A stretch of DNA of 64,000 bases from Minisyncoccota bacterium (GCA_023229825.1 JALNYN010000003.1:1-64000), one strand, 5' to 3'. Counted from the stretch's first letter, positions 49,602 to 58,548 are shown. The notes: generated from the sequence alone by a model not told the origin. Program-made: numbers and translations.

Positions 49602-50327
49602 ATGCAACTAAAAATAAATAATCTTACCGTTCAAGCTGAAGAAAAAAAAGTCGTTCAAGATGTTTCTTTGTCGATCGGGTCGGGCGAGGTCCATATTGTT
49701 ATGGGGTCGAACGGGTCGGGGAAATCTTCACTCGTCAACGCGATAATGGGACATCCGAAATATTCGATCACAGAAGGTTCCATTGTCCTCGACGACGAAG
49801 ATATCACTTCCCTTTCCACCGACAAAAAGGCGAAGAAAGGTTTGTTTCTTTCTCTCCAGCATCTGCCGGAGATCGATGGCGTTTCGTTTACCAATTTTCT
49901 CTACCGCTCATACAAAGAACTTTCCGGAAAAGACATCACCCTTTTGGAATTCAATACGCATGTAAAAGCGGAGGCGAAAAAATACGGATTATCTCCGAGC
50001 TTCCTCAAACGAAGCGTGAATGCAGGGCTTTCAGGAGGAGAAAAGAAACAGAGCGAGGCGTTTCAGCTCGCGTTTTTCGAGCCTAAATTCGCATTTCTCG
50101 ATGAAATAGATTCCGGCGTGGATATCGATGCTGTGGAGAAAATTTTTCAGGTTATCAACGCACTTCGCAAAAAGGGGACGGGCTTTCTGCTCATCACTCA
50201 CTACGGAAAAATTCTTGAAAAGATCACGCCCGATTTCGTGCATATTATGAAGGACGGAAAGATCGTGCGAAGCGGCGGTCCGGAACTCGCGGAAGAGATC
50301 GCAAAAAAAGGGTTCAAAGAAGATTAA
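49602..50327 (+). CDS. sufC: Fe-S assembly ATPase SufC
   Basis: The ABC ATPase of the SufBCD scaffold. Walker A MGSNGSGKSS, the SufC-specific LFLSLQHLPEIDGVSF, signature LSGGEKKQSE, and Walker B FAFLDEIDSGVDID. His switch TGFLLITHYGKIL. 241 aa is typical. It follows sufU by 61 bp and precedes a DUF59 protein. Its partners SufB/SufD must be encoded outside the window, if present. Confidence 0.95.
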   Translation: MQLKINNLTVQAEEKKVVQDVSLSIGSGEVHIVMGSNGSGKSSLVNAIMGHPKYSITEGSIVLDDEDITSLSTDKKAKKGLFLSLQHLPEIDGVSFTNFLYRSYKELSGKDITLLEFNTHVKAEAKKYGLSPSFLKRSVNAGLSGGEKKQSEAFQLAFFEPKFAFLDEIDSGVDIDAVEKIFQVINALRKKGTGFLLITHYGKILEKITPDFVHIMKDGKIVRSGGPELAEEIAKKGFKED

Positions 50328-50363
50328 CGTGCCGACAGTTAAAAAACCGATTAAAACAAAAAT

Positions 50364-50651
50364 ATGATCACCGAAAAAGATATTTACGAAGCGCTTCGAA
50401 AAGTAAAAGATCCGGAACTGGGACTTGATATCGTCGAACTTAATCTCATACGCTCGGTCAAGATAGATCAAGAAGGCGTTGAGATTTTGATGACGCTCAC
50501 TTCCCCATTCTGTCCGTTCGCGGACTCGCTTATCGGTGATGTGGAAAAAGAGGTCGGAAAGATCGACGGCGCGGGTTTGGTGCGGGTGGAAATAACGTTT
50601 GATCCGCCATGGGAACCATCGGAGGAACTGAAAGAAAAGCTGGGTCTTTAA
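50364..50651 (+). CDS. DUF59/MIP18-family Fe-S maturation protein (SufT-like)
   Basis: A small protein aiding Fe-S cluster delivery. Pattern: ALRKVKDPELGLDIVELNLI, then ILMTLTSPFCPFADSLIGDV with the conserved Cys, and VEITFDPPWEPSE. 95 aa. It is 36 bp after sufC and completes the local group. Confidence 0.9.
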   Translation: MITEKDIYEALRKVKDPELGLDIVELNLIRSVKIDQEGVEILMTLTSPFCPFADSLIGDVEKEVGKIDGAGLVRVEITFDPPWEPSEELKEKLGL

Positions 50652-50658
50652 ACAATAA

Positions 50659-50764
50659 AGATACCAATATACGAATTTTTACGAATATACAAATGAATAC
50701 GAATCCGGAAACGGCGTATTCGTTGCCATTCGTATCATTCGTAAAAATTCGTATATTGGTATCT
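50659..50764. repeat. Family C fold-back repeat with perfect 28-bp arms
   Basis: Left arm 50659-50686 begins AGATACCAATATACGAAT; right arm 50737-50764 is its exact reverse complement. The middle has a second, looser inverted repeat (GAATACGAATCC / GGCGTATTCG). It ends 9 bp before dus, so the arm overlaps that gene's promoter region. Confidence 0.88.
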
Positions 50765-50772
50765 GTATTATT

Positions 50773-51720
50773 ATGAAGAACTTTTGGAACAAATTGCCGA
50801 AACCGTTTTTTGCTCTTGCGCCGATGGCGGACGTTACCGATGCGGCTTTTCGTCGTATCATTGCGAAATACGGAAAGCCGGACGTTATGTGGACGGAATT
50901 CGTTGCGTGCGACGGACTGCAAAGCGCCGGGCGCGAACACTTGATGCGCGATCTCTCTTATACGGATGAAGAACGCCCGATCGTGGCGCAGGTGTTCGGT
51001 GCAAATCCGGAAAATTTCAGAAAAACCGCGGAGCTGGTGCGCGAACTTGGTTTTGACGGCATCGACATCAACATGGGCTGTCCTGAAAAAAATATTGAAA
51101 AACAGGGCGCGGGCGCTTCGCTCATAAAGGATCCCTCTCTGGCAAAGGAAATAATCATCGCGACAAAAGAGGGCGCGAAAGAAATTCCCGTTTCCGTAAA
51201 AACGCGTATCGGATACAATAAGAATGAACTTGAAACATGGGTCCCGTTCCTTCTTGAAACAGGTATCGACGCTTTGACGATCCACGCTCGGACCAGAAAA
51301 GAAATGTCGGATGTCCCCGCGCGGTGGGAACATATTGAACGGGCTGTACAAATTCGCGATGAGATGAGAAGCAAAACACTGATCATCGGAAACGGCGACG
51401 TGAAAAATGTTGCGGATGGAAAAGTGAAGGCGCAACAAACCGGTGCGGATGGAATTATGATCGGACGCGGAATTTTCGGCAACCCCTGGCTTTTTTCCGA
51501 ACGAACCGAAGAAGCATCATTTCAAGAAAAATGCGCCGTGCTTTTGGAACACGCGTTTCTCTTTGAAGAAATTTTCGGTGCGACAAAAAACTTCTCGATA
51601 ATGAAAAAGCATTTCAAAGCGTATGTCACGGGTTTTGACGGCGCAAAAGAATTGCGGGTTAAACTGATGGAGACGAACGGTGCGAAGGAAGTAAAAAGGA
51701 TAATCGAAAATAGAAAATAG
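50773..51720 (+). CDS. dus: tRNA-dihydrouridine synthase
   Basis: An FMN enzyme reducing uridine in tRNA D-loops. N-terminal FALAPMADVTDAAFRRI, the catalytic Cys in DINMGCPEKNIEKQGAGASL, KTRIGY, the phosphate-binding LTIHARTRKEM, and FMN-binding GNGDV plus GIMIGRGIFGNPW. 315 aa, closest to DusB-type proteins by these blocks. The start lies directly after the fold-back repeat. Confidence 0.94.
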   Translation: MKNFWNKLPKPFFALAPMADVTDAAFRRIIAKYGKPDVMWTEFVACDGLQSAGREHLMRDLSYTDEERPIVAQVFGANPENFRKTAELVRELGFDGIDINMGCPEKNIEKQGAGASLIKDPSLAKEIIIATKEGAKEIPVSVKTRIGYNKNELETWVPFLLETGIDALTIHARTRKEMSDVPARWEHIERAVQIRDEMRSKTLIIGNGDVKNVADGKVKAQQTGADGIMIGRGIFGNPWLFSERTEEASFQEKCAVLLEHAFLFEEIFGATKNFSIMKKHFKAYVTGFDGAKELRVKLMETNGAKEVKRIIENRK

Positions 51721-51779
51721 AAAATTATGACATCTTCGTTTGTTCAAGATAATGAAACATAAACCTTTGTGAGATATTC

Positions 51780-51815
51780 AAACGTTTCGGACGGGGTTAT
51801 AAACCCCGTCCGGCG
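51780..51815. repeat. REP palindrome (family A)
   Basis: AAACGTTTCGGACGGGGTTA with the complementary arm and GTCCGGCGAT. Confidence 0.82.
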
Positions 51816-51831
51816 ATAAAAGTCCGAAATA

Positions 51832-51944
51832 TATTAGAAAATAGAGAATCGATAATAGAAAATAGATAAATCGAAAGAAAAAATAGATAATTACGGCGTA
51901 GGCGTTTTCTACTTTCAATTTTCTATTATCTATTCTCTAATTTT
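51832..51944. repeat. AT-rich inverted repeat
   Basis: TATTAGAAAATAGAGAATCG ... paired with ... TTATCTATTCTCTAATTTT. Similar blocks (AATAGAGAATAGAAAATT) occur at 55921-55945 and 56120-56145, so this is a minor dispersed family, here between convergent dus and the Clp-like gene. Confidence 0.6.
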
Positions 51945-54430
51945 TATTTCTTTACAAAATCGTTCGCTTCGAGCTCCACCGTCATTCCGGTTTGGATCTC
52001 GCCGCTTATCAATTTTTCAGCGATGACTTTTTCAATTTTATCTTTCACGGCGCGGGCCATTGGACGTCCGCCGAAAAGAGGATCAAGCCCTTCTTTAACG
52101 AGCTCATCAATAAGCACCTGATTGACGGTAAGATTGATCGAATGTTCGTCTCTCAGCCGTTTGCGCAAATTTTCACACATGATCTTTGCGACCTGAATAA
52201 TATCTTTCTTTTCCAGAGGGTTGAAGAGAATGACTCCGTCGAAACGATTGAGGAGCTCCGGCTTGAGAATACCTTTTTTAATGACATCGTCGAGAATGAG
52301 CTGCTTGACCGATTGGAGACTTTCACCATGCTGAATGGAATCATACATCATCGCGCTTCCCGCATTTGATGTGGCGATAAAAATGATATTTTTTACGTTG
52401 ATCTGATGTCCGCCCATATCGGAGAAATATCCTTCGTCGAGGATCGACAAAAAGAGATTTTGGACATCTTTGCTCGTTTTTTCAAACTCATCAAGCAGGA
52501 GTACTCCGTAAGGGAAATTTTTGACGAGCATGGAAAGCGTTCCCGGTTTGCCGAGCTCGAAAGAACCGATCAGACGGCCGACCGCGTCTTCGCTCGAGTA
52601 TTCTGACATATCAAGACGCGCCATTCTGTCTTCGCTGTCGAAATAGACGGCGGCAAGCGCTTTCGCCGTTTCTGTTTTTCCTACTCCGGTCGGCCCTAAA
52701 AAGAGGAATGAGCCGATCGGTTTTTTCGGATCGCGCACTCCCGCGCGGGAACGCCGCACGGCATCGGAGATCGCTTTGACCGCATCGTTCTGTCCGACAA
52801 TGCGCTTATGAAGTTCTTCTTCGAGATTTCCCAATTTTGATTTTTCTTCCGTGCTGATCTCGCCGACCGGAATGTTCGTCTTGATGCGTACAAATTCGAG
52901 CACATCTTTTTTCTCTATGAGCGCCTTTTGTTTTTGCACCATGTACGGCGCGACCTCCATCAAAAGATCCGTGGCCTTGTTTGGCATGACGCCTTCGGTG
53001 ATATAATTTTCGGCGCTTTTCAATACTTCTATAACTGCTCCATACGTGAAGAATACGCCGTATCTTCGTTCAAGAGCGAGAGCTCCTTCCTCAAGGAGAC
53101 CGACGATCCGCCCGCCTTCGGGCTGTTTGACCGAGACGATCTCAAATCGAGTGGTAACCTCGCCGTTCGGAGCCAAAAGCCGGTGATATTCTTCGGTCGG
53201 GGCGAGAGCTATGATATGGATCTGGGGGGAAGAAAGATACGGATTCATGATGTCGATCACATCCGTGCCGAGCGTCCTTGCTCCCGTGACAAAAGAAGTG
53301 AAATGATCGAACACCAGTATGATATTTCCCGCTCTCGCCGCTTCATTCAAAAGACGGATCAAACGCTCCTCGAGAATACCCTTTTCTTTGGCGGAAGCGA
53401 CGATAAGATTGGTGTCGACGGTAAGAATGCGCTTGTTCTGAAGGTGCACGGGAACATCGCCGGCATCAATGCGGTAAGCGAATTCGTACACGATATCCAT
53501 GATACCCGTTCCGTCTTCGCCGACGAGAAGAACATTCGCTTCTTTCACTTTCGAAAGAGCGTTCTCAACCTGCTTCACTTCCGTATCGTAATGAAGTTCG
53601 CGGTCCGACGGCGCGGCGCCTCCGATAGTGATGTCATGCGAATATTTATCAAGAGAGAAGGTGGCTCCGTATGTGAAATCCTTTCCGAGCGACCCGATCT
53701 TTTTCAGATGATCGCGGCTCCACCATCGTTCTTTGAAACGCTTATCTTCGTCGACTTTGACCGCCCATTTGACCGCACCGGTGAAATCTTTTTCTCCAAC
53801 TCCTTTTTTAAAGAGAAAATCGGAAAAGTCGGGATAATTATGAAAAATGAACAGCGCAAAATCCTCCATATCGAAGACAGACGCATCGTACATATCGCCT
53901 ATTGAAAGCTCAAGTATGTGTTCCCGTTTGACTAGGAAATCATTCACTTCCTCTTCCATCATGCCGCACCGCACGAGTATCTCTGAACCAAGAGAAGACT
54001 TCAAAAATGATTTTATGATGTCGCCATTTTCCGTGTAATAAAAGATCGTCGCTACTTCGGATGACATTTCATAAGGCGCTCCCAACACCCTTCCCTGTTT
54101 CTTAATTATTTTGTAGGCGCGATTATGGAAATATATCGCGCGATAAAAACTTTCGAGCAAATAAATACAAGACCAAAAAGCGAAAAGCAAAAGAAAGACC
54201 CCCTCGATCCGAGAAAGAAACCACAGAAATGTTTTGGAATATGGATTTTGTTCGGCGGGAATGTTGAGATTGGCAAAAAAGAGCACGGCAAAAAGCATAA
54301 ACGAGAACGACATGCCGAGAATAAGCCGTCGGAAAAAAACGTGCCGGAGTGCATGAGGAAACCACTGCTCCAAAACGAGGAGCGGGTAGACGGAAAGTTT
54401 TTCAATGCTCGTTTTTTCAGTGTTATCCAT
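51944..54430 (-). CDS. Membrane-anchored ClpC/ClpB-like AAA+ ATPase with inactive first domain
   Basis: 828 aa. Two spans (about 36-55 and 73-93) replace a free N-terminus. Two Clp-N-like helical units follow (about 100-225). The first AAA+ domain has a ruined Walker A (GEDGTGIM, Ile at 310 instead of Lys) and a changed Walker B (ILVFDHF). The second is canonical: GPTGVGKTETAK (K585), VLLLDEFEKTS, sensor IFIATSNAGS, and GGRPMARAV. It should act at the membrane as an unfoldase driven by D2 alone. A ClpP-binding loop is not evident. Overlaps the upstream membrane gene by 8 bp. Confidence 0.9.
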   Translation of the reverse strand: MDNTEKTSIEKLSVYPLLVLEQWFPHALRHVFFRRLILGMSFSFMLFAVLFFANLNIPAEQNPYSKTFLWFLSRIEGVFLLLFAFWSCIYLLESFYRAIYFHNRAYKIIKKQGRVLGAPYEMSSEVATIFYYTENGDIIKSFLKSSLGSEILVRCGMMEEEVNDFLVKREHILELSIGDMYDASVFDMEDFALFIFHNYPDFSDFLFKKGVGEKDFTGAVKWAVKVDEDKRFKERWWSRDHLKKIGSLGKDFTYGATFSLDKYSHDITIGGAAPSDRELHYDTEVKQVENALSKVKEANVLLVGEDGTGIMDIVYEFAYRIDAGDVPVHLQNKRILTVDTNLIVASAKEKGILEERLIRLLNEAARAGNIILVFDHFTSFVTGARTLGTDVIDIMNPYLSSPQIHIIALAPTEEYHRLLAPNGEVTTRFEIVSVKQPEGGRIVGLLEEGALALERRYGVFFTYGAVIEVLKSAENYITEGVMPNKATDLLMEVAPYMVQKQKALIEKKDVLEFVRIKTNIPVGEISTEEKSKLGNLEEELHKRIVGQNDAVKAISDAVRRSRAGVRDPKKPIGSFLFLGPTGVGKTETAKALAAVYFDSEDRMARLDMSEYSSEDAVGRLIGSFELGKPGTLSMLVKNFPYGVLLLDEFEKTSKDVQNLFLSILDEGYFSDMGGHQINVKNIIFIATSNAGSAMMYDSIQHGESLQSVKQLILDDVIKKGILKPELLNRFDGVILFNPLEKKDIIQVAKIMCENLRKRLRDEHSINLTVNQVLIDELVKEGLDPLFGGRPMARAVKDKIEKVIAEKLISGEIQTGMTVELEANDFVKK

Positions 54431-54830
54431 GAATGATCAAGCTAAGGCCGATAACAATAAGGGCGACGATGAATATGGGCATGATCGTCCAGATACCCAA
54501 GAGAACGAGACCGATCAAAAAGACCAATGACGCAAAGGTCAGCCCTATCGTAATAACCAAAAGACGCACCACCGCCCCGACGATGCGCATAAGGATATTG
54601 ACGACCAATATCTGGAGGATCATCTTGAAATCAAAAACTTTCGGATAGTCTTCCCCCATTCGTCTCCACGGTTTGAGTAGTGAGCCGAAAAGCTCGCTTA
54701 TGGAAAAGAAGTTGAAACAAAACCAAAGAAAATTCGTCCAGACACCGTAAATGTCTTTATACGCTTGACCGTAATGCCACGATAAATAGTGCTCAAGCAA
54801 AGAGATCAGTTTGGCACGGGGAACGTTCAT
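54423..54830 (-). CDS. Membrane protein coupled to the Clp-like ATPase (135 aa)
   Basis: Not recognised. Cytoplasmic start (MNVPRAKLISLLEHYLSWHY), a Trp/Phe-rich amphipathic region (WTNFLWFCFNFFSISELFGS, LLKPWRRMGEDYP), then two or three spans (ILQILVVNILMRIVGAVVRL; LVFLIGLVLLGIWTIMPIFI). TATAAT ends 6 nt before the ATG at 54830 (leaderless). It overlaps the Clp-like gene by 8 bp, so the two probably form one membrane complex, perhaps as substrate adaptor. Confidence 0.75.
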   Translation of the reverse strand: MNVPRAKLISLLEHYLSWHYGQAYKDIYGVWTNFLWFCFNFFSISELFGSLLKPWRRMGEDYPKVFDFKMILQILVVNILMRIVGAVVRLLVITIGLTFASLVFLIGLVLLGIWTIMPIFIVALIVIGLSLIIHG

Positions 54831-54911
54831 GAGGTTATTATAACACAACTAAAAGATTTTTCGGAGCAAAGGTGTGGAAAGAAACGACAAGCTGATAGCT
54901 TATAGCTTTTA

Positions 54912-54960
54912 GGTTATAGCTTATAGACACACGGACGGCGTAAACTATAAGCTATAAGCT
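54912..54960. repeat. Inverted repeat / possible terminator
   Basis: GGTTATAGCTTATAG / CTATAAGCTATAAGC around a GC-rich loop, with further AGCTTATAGC repeats upstream, directly after the ftsQ stop (minus strand). Confidence 0.6.
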
Positions 54961-54963
54961 TTA

Positions 54964-55908
54964 CTATGTGGTCGGCATGGACTCAAGAGGTACCGCAATT
55001 GGAGTGGTAGTACTGCTTTCTTCTGTTGGGGTCATCGGCGTTTCCGGCTCTTGCCCTTTTTGTTTGTAAAATAATTTATTGCCGAAACGGAAATCGAGAT
55101 ATTCGAGAGGTTCGGGGTTTTCATCGCCGGAAACGAACGAACCGTCTTTCCAGCTTGGTGAGCGGAAAAGCGCCGCCATATTTGATATTATGGCATCGAC
55201 GTTTTGATCCGTATTCCACTTGATGGCGAAACCTTTCGGGTCGAAAAATTCCGCATAGCCTTCAGATCCGAAATACAGATTGTCGGCAGATATGCGATCT
55301 TCGGAAAGGAATTTTTGGAGCTTCAGCACTTTGACGAAGACTTCGGGCGCGACCAAATATTGTCCAAGCGGATCGCCCGCCTTTTTTGATCCGGTCCCGT
55401 AAAGGGTAAAATACGCATCGCCGGAAAAACGGGGGGATTCAAAAAAAATGTATCCTGTTTTGTCGACATAGTAGCATTTTTGGATCGATACGGCCGTGAT
55501 GTCAGGTTTGCTCGCTCCGCACCAGATAGCGATCGGTTCGCGCTCGCTAAGATCGATCGCAAGGCGTTTTGAGTCGCCCACGGATATCATCACCGCGGCC
55601 ATCGCCGGAAACGATTCAAAAAGATCCGCTTTCATTTGCGCTTTCGGATACAAAAGCACATTCCTTTTCGGAAAAAACAAATAATAATTTCCTGACAAAT
55701 ATTTTTCCGCTTTTTTCTTTATATCTTCCTCTGAAAGGATCTTCGCTCCTCGAACGGTAACGCCGGTTATCTGGAAGGTCGGGAAGGTAAAGAATTTTAC
55801 GATACCCCATGCGAGACATGCCACAACCGCAAAAACAGCAGCCGCCACAAATTTGGTTCTTTTCTTTTGCGCTCTCTTTTTTTTGGGCGATTGAAGAGTT
55901 GTGTGCAT
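54964..55908 (-). CDS. ftsQ: Cell division protein FtsQ/DivIB (POTRA domain)
   Basis: A bitopic divisome protein. Basic start (SPKKKRAQKKRTK), one span (FVAAAVFAVVACLAWGIVKF), then a POTRA domain (TFQITGVTVRGAKILSEEDI ... SGNYYLFFPKRN) and the FtsQ beta domain with LAIDLSEREPIAIWC. C-terminal tail is Thr/Pro-rich. 314 aa from the chosen start at 55908. The ORF extends to 56076 through an AT-rich repeat and a REP arm, so the upstream part is rejected. Confidence 0.85.
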   Translation of the reverse strand: MHTTLQSPKKKRAQKKRTKFVAAAVFAVVACLAWGIVKFFTFPTFQITGVTVRGAKILSEEDIKKKAEKYLSGNYYLFFPKRNVLLYPKAQMKADLFESFPAMAAVMISVGDSKRLAIDLSEREPIAIWCGASKPDITAVSIQKCYYVDKTGYIFFESPRFSGDAYFTLYGTGSKKAGDPLGQYLVAPEVFVKVLKLQKFLSEDRISADNLYFGSEGYAEFFDPKGFAIKWNTDQNVDAIISNMAALFRSPSWKDGSFVSGDENPEPLEYLDFRFGNKLFYKQKGQEPETPMTPTEESSTTTPIAVPLESMPTT

Positions 55909-55968
55909 GACGCGTTGATAGATAATAGAGAATAGAAAATTGAGAATGGATTCTTCGTCGTTCCTCGT

Positions 55969-56092
55969 CGCCGGAGCGGGTTTGTAACCCGCTCCGGAAC
56001 GTTTGTACTTCATTATGAATTTTGTGATGAGTTCGAAAAAAGTGATATATTCCAAACGTTTCGGTTCGGGGTACAACCCCGAACCGGCGACG
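55969..56092. repeat. Inverted pair of REP palindromes (family A)
   Basis: 55969-56004 (GCCGGAGCGGGTTTGTAACC ... GGAACGTTT) and 56054-56092 (AAACGTTTCGGTTCGGGG ... CCGGCGACG), between serS and ftsQ. Confidence 0.82.
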
Positions 56093-56124
56093 AGACGGCG
56101 GGAGTGTTTTCTGTAATCTTAAAT

Positions 56125-57402
56125 CTATTCTCTATTTTCAATTTTCGTGATCGTCTCCTTTCCCATCCATTTTATGAGCGCCTTTGGAATTTTGATGCTT
56201 CCGTCGGACTGCTGATGATTTTCTATGAACGGAATGAGCGCTCTCGGAAGCGCGAGTGCGGTATTGTTCAGGGAATGGGCAAAGCGGAGTTTTCCGGCTT
56301 CGTCTTTGTAGCGAATACCCAAGCGGCGCGTCTGGAAATCGTGGAAGTATGAACAGGAATGCGTTTCCCGGTATTTTTGTTCGGATGGTACCCACGCTTC
56401 GATATCGTATTTTTTCACTTGGCCCTGTCCAAGATCGCCGCCGCAGTTGATGACCACGTGGTACGGGATCTCGAGCGCCTGCAAAATATCTTCCGCGTTT
56501 TGACGGAGCTCCTCATGATAGTCCACGGAGGTCTGATGGCTCGCTTCGCAGAGAATGACCTGCTCCCATTTCATAAATTCGTGAACGCGCATAAGCCCTT
56601 TGGTGTCTTTTCCCGCCGCACCCGCTTCCCTTCTGAAACATGGCGAAAACGCGAGCATCTTTATCGGGAATTTTCCTTCCGGCAAAACTTCATTCATGTA
56701 AAAGCCCATCGCCGCAACCTCTCCGGTACCCGCGAGATAGGTTTGGTCTTGCGTATGATAGGTGTCCTCTTCTCCGCCCGGCAAATATCCGGTTCCCATC
56801 ATCGTTTCTTTTTTTACGTGCGACGGAACGAACATCGGTGCGAATCCGCGAGCAGAAAGAATTTCAACGACCAAGTTGAAAATGGCAAGTTCCAATCTTA
56901 CCGCATCGTTTTTCAAGAAATATCCGCGGTAACCGGCGACTTTCGATCCGCGTTCAAAATCAACCATGTCGAGCGCGCTCATCAAATCGATATGGCTTTT
57001 CGGTTCGAAATCAAATTTCGGAATTTCTCCCCATGTTGATACTTCTTTGTTGTCAGCGTCGGAATCTCCTTCCGGCACGGAAATATCGGGAATGTTTGGA
57101 ACGGCAAGCATGAGGGTCTGCCATTCTTTCATGACTTCGCGAAGGGCTTCTTCTTTCTTCTCCATGTCATCTTTCATCGCTTTGGATTCGGCGATCAATA
57201 CCGGCCTTTCTTCGGGGGTGGCGCTCGGGATCTTGTCGGAAATGGCGTTCTGGTCCGCCCGCAGTGTTTCAAGATTTTGAAGCGCGACCTTGCGTCTGTC
57301 ATCCGTTTCGATCAGTTTGGCCACATCAAATTCGATGTGTTTTTTCTTCCCCGCCAAGGTTATGAGGTCCGCATTTTCACGGATGAATTTTATATCCAGC
57401 AT
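56125..57402 (-). CDS. serS: Seryl-tRNA synthetase
   Basis: Class II synthetase. N-terminal tRNA-binding coiled coil (about 30-100), LAGTGEVAAMGFY, motif 2 as FRREAGAAGKDTKGLMRVHE followed by FMKWEQ, and motif 3 as NNTALALPRALIPFIENHQQ then SDGSIKIP. 425 aa is normal. The start codon gives the common MLDIKFIRENAD. Confidence 0.97.
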   Translation of the reverse strand: MLDIKFIRENADLITLAGKKKHIEFDVAKLIETDDRRKVALQNLETLRADQNAISDKIPSATPEERPVLIAESKAMKDDMEKKEEALREVMKEWQTLMLAVPNIPDISVPEGDSDADNKEVSTWGEIPKFDFEPKSHIDLMSALDMVDFERGSKVAGYRGYFLKNDAVRLELAIFNLVVEILSARGFAPMFVPSHVKKETMMGTGYLPGGEEDTYHTQDQTYLAGTGEVAAMGFYMNEVLPEGKFPIKMLAFSPCFRREAGAAGKDTKGLMRVHEFMKWEQVILCEASHQTSVDYHEELRQNAEDILQALEIPYHVVINCGGDLGQGQVKKYDIEAWVPSEQKYRETHSCSYFHDFQTRRLGIRYKDEAGKLRFAHSLNNTALALPRALIPFIENHQQSDGSIKIPKALIKWMGKETITKIENRE

Positions 57403-57605
57403 ATGATGTATTTGCTTTTATTTACAAAGATTATTGTTTTATTTAAACGTGTCGTTTTTTATCGAATCTGCGCGGTCAAAAAATTTCCAATTATCAATTT
57501 CCAATTTCTAATAAAATGCATAATGTCAAAAAAGTATTTATACTTTGTTTTATAAGAAATTGGATATTTGGAATATATATGATGTTATAATATCATTTTT
57601 TGCCA

Positions 57606-57649
57606 AAATAACAAACAAATGCGGAAAAACTTGCATTTGTTTGTTATTT
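57606..57649. repeat. Perfect 17-bp inverted repeat in the serS-57705 gap
   Basis: AAATAACAAACAAATGC / GCATTTGTTTGTTATTT with a 10-nt loop, 56 bp ahead of a small gene. It could be an operator, a terminator for transcripts leaving serS's upstream side, or a repeat. The rest of the 302-bp gap (57403-57704) is AT-rich, with a CCAATTATCAATTTCCAATT block like the one near 16330 and a GATGTTATAATATCATT palindrome. Confidence 0.7.
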
Positions 57650-57704
57650 ATGTTATTGTGCACTGAGCAATTTTGCACATCACAAAAAACAGAAGGAGTA
57701 AAGA

Positions 57705-57965
57705 ATGCCAAATAAAAAATATCCCGTTGATTTTCAAAGAAGGGTTATTGATGAATTTCCGGATTGCCCTGATTTACACGAAGCGCTAAAATCCGGAAGT
57801 GATATCGTTGGTCGTTATCTCAGCGATGCCAGTACGGGCGGCATCCGTGCCGAAGATATTGTAAATGCTTTTAAGAATAATGAGCATGAAAAAGTTTTAG
57901 AACAGGCAGAAAAGATGTTGCGGATCAGAGATCTTTGGAAAGAATGGCGGACCCTGAGATTATAA
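57705..57965 (+). CDS. Hypothetical protein (86 aa)
   Basis: Not recognised. Soluble, helical, acidic/basic mix (YPVDFQRRVIDEFPDCPDLH; DIVNAFKNNEHEKVLEQAEK; LRIRDLWKEWRTLRL). GAAGGAG is the SD. The leader (ATTTTGCACATCAC ... ACAGAAGG) closely resembles that of the next small gene (ATTTTGCACACTAA ... ATGAAGG), so the two share regulation. Terminator at 57970. Confidence 0.7.
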   Translation: MPNKKYPVDFQRRVIDEFPDCPDLHEALKSGSDIVGRYLSDASTGGIRAEDIVNAFKNNEHEKVLEQAEKMLRIRDLWKEWRTLRL

Positions 57966-57969
57966 GTAC

Positions 57970-57995
57970 AAAGCCCGCGCTCGCGGGTTTTTTTC
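57970..57995 (+). terminator. Intrinsic terminator
   Basis: AAAGCCCGCG CTCGCGGGTTTTTTT. Confidence 0.9.
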
Positions 57996-58110
57996 TTGTG
58001 ATTTTTTACAAGGACTAACCTTGTAAATCGGAAAATCTTGCTTTTTGTATATATTTATGTTATAACAAAATCAGTAATTTTGCACACTAAAAACAATGAA
58101 GGTAATGGAA

Positions 58111-58545
58111 ATGAATAACATATCGATCGAAGATGTGAAAAAAGCAACAAACGCGTATGTAAAAATACAAGAAGACGAGTTGGAAAAACTTAGAAAAGAG
58201 GAAGAGGAAGCAAAGACAAGAGCTGAAGGAATATTGAAGTTTTTTAAAGAAATAGAAACTATGGAAGGTATCAATGATATCAAAAAACTTCTTGAGGTAA
58301 ATCCCTTAAGAAGAATCGATTTATTCTCCAAAGAGCTATTCTCAGAACACGACCGAACGAGTTGTTCCTTTGATAAGGACGGGTTCAACCATTTTATAAA
58401 TGACCGCGAACGGTTTGATGGTTCTCAATTGGCAACAAATCGAGAAATAGCTGCGGTTCTTGCCGAAAGGGGTTACACCGGAGAACAATTGTCCGAAAAG
58501 TTCTTTACAGCACTGAATGCTATCGTCTCAAACGCTTCGGCATAG
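58111..58545 (+). CDS. Hypothetical coiled-coil protein (144 aa)
   Basis: Not recognised. Begins MNNISIEDVKKATNAYVKIQ, then a strongly charged coiled coil (DELEKLRKEEEEAKTRAEGI), a middle region (LLEVNPLRRIDLFSKELFSE) and a helical C-terminus (REIAAVLAERGYTGEQLSEK) that looks HTH-like. I start at 58111, as AAGG lies 8-9 nt upstream; ATGs at 58096 and 58105 are alternatives. Leader shared with gene 57705; terminator at 58549. Confidence 0.7.
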   Translation: MNNISIEDVKKATNAYVKIQEDELEKLRKEEEEAKTRAEGILKFFKEIETMEGINDIKKLLEVNPLRRIDLFSKELFSEHDRTSCSFDKDGFNHFINDRERFDGSQLATNREIAAVLAERGYTGEQLSEKFFTALNAIVSNASA

Positions 58546-58548
58546 ATG

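Noticed and set aside
55909..56076. N-terminal extension of ftsQ
   Set aside because: It translates a REP arm and an AT-rich repeat; FtsQ begins with the basic segment at 55908.
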